Assembly: GCA_002421425.1 (NCBI GenBank)
Contig: DIJZ01000014.1
Location: forward strand, 39,465 to 56,890
DNA from: Caldifarciminota bacterium UBA5631
GTDB taxonomy: Bacteria > Hydrothermota > Hydrothermia > UBA1063
Length of the DNA: 17,426 nt
Reading direction: 5' to 3'
Shown: positions 15,188-17,426 of the stretch, in pieces
How the letters are laid out: the number at the start of each line of letters is the position of its first letter
Numbering within the stretch: the stretch's first letter is position 1
Notes under the pieces: generated by a model
Told to the model about the DNA's origin: nothing
Databases searched by the model: none
What the model saw: the letters and a program-made list of their open reading frames with translations, nothing else
Position numbers and translations under genes: made by a program

Positions 15188-15847
15188 ATGAATAATAGGG
15201 ATATTGAGAAAATTCTTGAAATACTAATGACTGAATCTTCAAAATGGAATGCCCCTGTCAAGGTTTTGAAGAGAAGAACATCTGACCCTTTCAAGGTTCT
15301 CATTGGTGCAATAATAAGTACAAGAACAAAAGACGAAGTTACTGCTGAAGTAGTGGAGAGGTTGTTCTCCCACGTGAAACGCCCTGAGGACTTTCTTTCC
15401 ATGAGCGAAACTCAAATTGCGAGCCTGATATATCCTTGTGGCTTTTACAGAACTAAAGCAAGAGCTATAATGGGAACCGCAAGAACTATTCTGGAGGCAC
15501 ACGGTGGCAAGGTGCCCGAAACGATGGAAGAATTACTGAAGCTTCCGGGAGTTGGACGCAAAGTAGCAAACATTGTTCTGTCAAGGGTATACGGAAAGAA
15601 AGCCATTGCCGTTGATACTCACGTATTTCGTATCTCAAACAGGCTTGGTCTTGTAGCTGCAAAGAAGCCCGTTGACGCAGAGAGAGAATTACTGAAGGTT
15701 CTGCCTGAAAGCTGGCACAAGGAATTCAATGAACTTCTGGTAGCTTTTGGGCAGGTCATATGTAGACCTGTGAAGCCGAAGTGTGATCAATGCCCAATTG
15801 AGCGTTACTGTCCGAAGATTGGGGTAAGAATTGAAAGAAAAGATTGA
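15188..15847 (+). CDS. nth: Endonuclease III (bifunctional DNA glycosylase/AP lyase)
   Basis: A 219-residue base-excision repair enzyme that removes oxidised pyrimidines and nicks the abasic site. The helix-hairpin-helix is Leu-Pro-Gly-Val-Gly-Arg-Lys-Val-Ala (119-127) with catalytic Lys125. The essential Asp is Asp143 in Val-Asp-Thr-His-Val. The 4Fe-4S ligands are Cys192, Cys199, Cys202 and Cys208, exactly the C-x6-C-x2-C-x5-C spacing. The helix near 43-49 reads Ile-Ser-Thr-Arg-Thr-Lys-Asp, closer to archaeal endonuclease III than to the Ser-Ala-Gln-Ala-Thr-Asp of E. coli (recalled). A 64-base gap separates it from the envelope operon, and its 3' end overlaps the GT9 gene by 17 bases. No strong Shine-Dalgarno sequence is visible before this ATG. 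Confidence 0.95.
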   Translation: MNNRDIEKILEILMTESSKWNAPVKVLKRRTSDPFKVLIGAIISTRTKDEVTAEVVERLFSHVKRPEDFLSMSETQIASLIYPCGFYRTKARAIMGTARTILEAHGGKVPETMEELLKLPGVGRKVANIVLSRVYGKKAIAVDTHVFRISNRLGLVAAKKPVDAERELLKVLPESWHKEFNELLVAFGQVICRPVKPKCDQCPIERYCPKIGVRIERKD

Positions 15848-16814
15848 TAAAGTCCTTGTGGTGCGGCTCTCCTCTCTGGGAGATCTGGTGATATTATCCT
15901 CTGCACTGGAGTATTTGCATCGCCAGAATGTAAAGATATACCTTGCAGTCTATGAGCAATTTTCGGAGCTTTATGAAAAAGATCCCCGGATTGAGAAGGT
16001 AATTGCAATTAGGCGAAATTTTTGGGGTAAGTTAAAGGGACTTATTGAGATACGCAGGTATAGTTTTGACCTGGTCTTGGACCTGCATCGCAAATTTTAT
16101 CCATTCTTGATTAGCCTTTTAGCCATAGCAAAGCATAGATCCCACATAGTGAAGAACTCGCTGGATCGAATTCTTGCAGTGCGTTTTAAGAAGAAGATTG
16201 AGGAAAAACCTCTTTACATATCTTTCGTAGAGCCTGCTTTTCCCTTCTTTGCTTCCCGAGAAGTTCCCTTCCCAACTCTTGTGTCAATGGAGCAGCCTGA
16301 GTATTATCTTCCAGAGAAATATGCTGTAATAGTTCCAGGAGCGAGTAAAAGAACGAAAATGTGGCCCCATGAATATTACGTCAGTCTCGGCAAGAGGATT
16401 TATAGCAGATTTCATATCTCTTTGATAGTGATTGGAAAAGAAAATCTAATTACAGAAAATCCAGAAGGATTCATAAATCTTAGTAGACAAACAAATCTAA
16501 GGCAACTTCTTTATATTCTCAGCAACGCTGAATTTGTCGTCTCCAATGATACAGGACCTGCCCATATGACCGCAGCAGTGGGAACCCCTCTCTTTGTTAT
16601 TTTTGGTCCAACGGTTCCTGAGTTTGGTTTCAGACCGAAGGGTAAAGGTTATGTAAAAGTATTTGAGAAGACTCTTCCATGCAGACCATGTAGCCTCCAT
16701 GGAACTGAAAGATGTCCTGCAAAGCATTTTCGCTGCATGCTTGAAATAAAACCCGAAGAGGTATTCAATGAAATTGAGAGATTTTACACCAGAAAAGTTG
16801 ATTCGAATTTTTGA
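15831..16814 (+). CDS. ADP-heptose:LPS heptosyltransferase-like glycosyltransferase, GT9
   Basis: A 327-residue GT-B glycosyltransferase of family 9, which normally adds heptose to the lipopolysaccharide inner core at the cytoplasmic face. The N terminus has the family opening Val-Leu-Val-Val-Arg-Leu-Ser-Ser-Leu-Gly-Asp (8-18). The C-terminal domain has a Pro-Gly-Ala-Ser strand (169-172), Lys176 before Trp-Pro, and the donor-binding Asn-Asp-Thr-Gly-Pro-Ala-His (239-245) with Phe-Gly-Pro-Thr. A Cys-rich segment (Cys284, 287, 295, 302) resembles the C-x2-C ... CP ... CM segment of heptosyltransferase II relatives. The preferred start is TTG at 15831 with GGGG six bases upstream. Presence of LPS-core chemistry supports a diderm host. 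Exact acceptor sugar is not determinable. Confidence 0.87.
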   Translation: MKEKIDKVLVVRLSSLGDLVILSSALEYLHRQNVKIYLAVYEQFSELYEKDPRIEKVIAIRRNFWGKLKGLIEIRRYSFDLVLDLHRKFYPFLISLLAIAKHRSHIVKNSLDRILAVRFKKKIEEKPLYISFVEPAFPFFASREVPFPTLVSMEQPEYYLPEKYAVIVPGASKRTKMWPHEYYVSLGKRIYSRFHISLIVIGKENLITENPEGFINLSRQTNLRQLLYILSNAEFVVSNDTGPAHMTAAVGTPLFVIFGPTVPEFGFRPKGKGYVKVFEKTLPCRPCSLHGTERCPAKHFRCMLEIKPEEVFNEIERFYTRKVDSNF

Positions 16815-16956
16815 TCTTTTTGGAATTCTTCTTGGCCTGATGCTTTTCTACCTGACGAGGAACTGGAAGTATGCATTGCTGGGACTCGGAGGTGTAGCAC
16901 TTATTACGTCTTTTTTAAGGGGCTACCAGATTTTCTCTAAAAGAAAGTGGCGCTGA
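16768..16956 (+). CDS. Small two-helix membrane protein
   Basis: A 62-residue hypothetical protein, very basic at both ends, with two hydrophobic stretches (about 14-30 and 34-49). GAAGAGG at 16755-16761 supports the ATG, which lies 47 bases inside the 3' end of the GT9 gene in another frame. The 3' end overlaps the convergent epimerase gene by 20 bases. It has no recognisable family. Helix spacing, basic flanks and a good ribosome site argue that it is real. Confidence 0.6.
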   Translation: MKLRDFTPEKLIRIFDLFGILLGLMLFYLTRNWKYALLGLGGVALITSFLRGYQIFSKRKWR

Positions 16957-17426
16957 GGTACCCTGAGAATACAAAAGAAGGAGTTCCCGAGATTTTAAAA
17001 TACCCGTCCTCTTCTTTGATGTACAGTTTTCCTCCCCGGGAAATGAATAGGGCTTCACCATTGATAAGTCGCAGCTTCCGCAACACTCCAAAAGAGGAAA
17101 TTACTCCGGATGCGCAGGAAAGAGTTTCGCCCACGCCTCGTTCCCATATCCTTTGAAATATGCCTTCGGGGATTACCTTAATGAAATTAACATTGGTGCG
17201 TTCCGGGAATTCCCGGTGTTTTTCGATTTTCGGTGCAAGTTCAAAAGAAATATCTTCCAGAACTACAAAGTGGGGGTTCCCAGCAGAACGGGTGAAGTAC
17301 CCCTTAATTTTAACTCCACTAACTTCAATTTCGAGAGGTTCAAACTTGAACTTGGCTGAATCCACGTAAACTGAAATCCTTTCCGCAAGCTCAAGGGTCT
17401 TTTCACCTGAGATTGTCTTTACAGTT
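16937..17426 (-). CDS. dapF: Diaminopimelate epimerase, C-terminal part (5' truncated)
   Basis: The last 162 residues of the enzyme that converts LL- to meso-diaminopimelate for lysine and peptidoglycan synthesis. The frame stays open to the window edge, so the start and the first catalytic Cys lie outside. Visible family marks are Gly-Asn-Pro-His-Phe-Val-Val, Arg-Thr-Asn-Val-Asn-Phe-Ile, and Trp-Glu-Arg-Gly-Val-Gly-Glu-Thr-Leu-Ser-Cys, holding the substrate-binding Asn, Glu-Arg pair and the second catalytic Cys. After that Cys the usual Gly-Thr/Ser-Gly reads Ala-Ser-Gly, a mild change. A GTG at 17363-17365 is not the real start, because homologous sequence continues upstream of it. The gene is convergent with, and overlaps by 20 bases, the small membrane-protein gene. 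Confidence 0.92.
   Translation of the reverse strand, partial: TVKTISGEKTLELAERISVYVDSAKFKFEPLEIEVSGVKIKGYFTRSAGNPHFVVLEDISFELAPKIEKHREFPERTNVNFIKVIPEGIFQRIWERGVGETLSCASGVISSFGVLRKLRLINGEALFISRGGKLYIKEEDGYFKISGTPSFVFSGYLSATFF

Noticed and set aside
16927..16949. TTTCT/AGAAA inverted repeat between the convergent genes as a bidirectional terminator.
   Set aside because: The stem is short and AT-only, and it lies within coding sequence of both genes.

Overview
The window looks like part of a chromosome from a thermophilic, Gram-negative-type (diderm) bacterium. The diderm call rests on three lipoproteins with lipobox signals, three beta-barrel-like proteins ending in Phe, and a family-9 heptosyltransferase. 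The thermophile call is weaker. It rests on a TreT-type trehalose synthase, an archaeal-flavoured endonuclease III, heavy use of AGA/AGG arginine codons and Lys/Glu/Ile-rich proteins. An uncultured lineage such as WOR-3/Stahlbacteria or Hydrothermota is my guess; no rRNA or other marker is present to settle it.

Region 1 (1-2298) is the 3' part of a sugar ABC importer operon: a truncated MalF-type permease, a MalG-type permease and a MalK/UgpC-type ATPase, joined by 4-base stop/start overlaps. Region 2 (2371-7498) starts behind its own good promoter. It is a tightly packed trehalose/osmotic module: an MscS channel, a fused trehalose-6-phosphate synthase/phosphatase, a protein resembling DUF5752, and a TreT-like glycosyltransferase. 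Together, regions 1 and 2 could import alpha-glucosides, make trehalose by two routes, and release solutes on osmotic downshift.

A 372-base gap (7499-7870) holds a near-consensus promoter and possibly a decayed reading frame. Region 3 (7871-15123) is an envelope operon of seven genes: a PD40-propeller lipoprotein, a small barrel-like protein, a porin-like barrel, a barrel with an N-terminal CBM48 (AMPK-type glycogen-binding) domain, a CBM48 lipoprotein, a four-helix membrane protein, and a three-domain lipoprotein with starch-binding-like and DOMON/CBM9-like modules. A candidate terminator and promoter between its second and third genes may split it in two. It reads as a possible alpha-glucan capture and uptake system without SusC or SusD, and is the most novel part of the window.

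Region 4 (15188-17426) is housekeeping: endonuclease III, a GT9 heptosyltransferase with a TTG start, a small two-helix membrane protein, and on the minus strand the C-terminal part of diaminopimelate epimerase, cut by the window end. I saw no tRNA, rRNA, CRISPR array, insertion sequence or origin.
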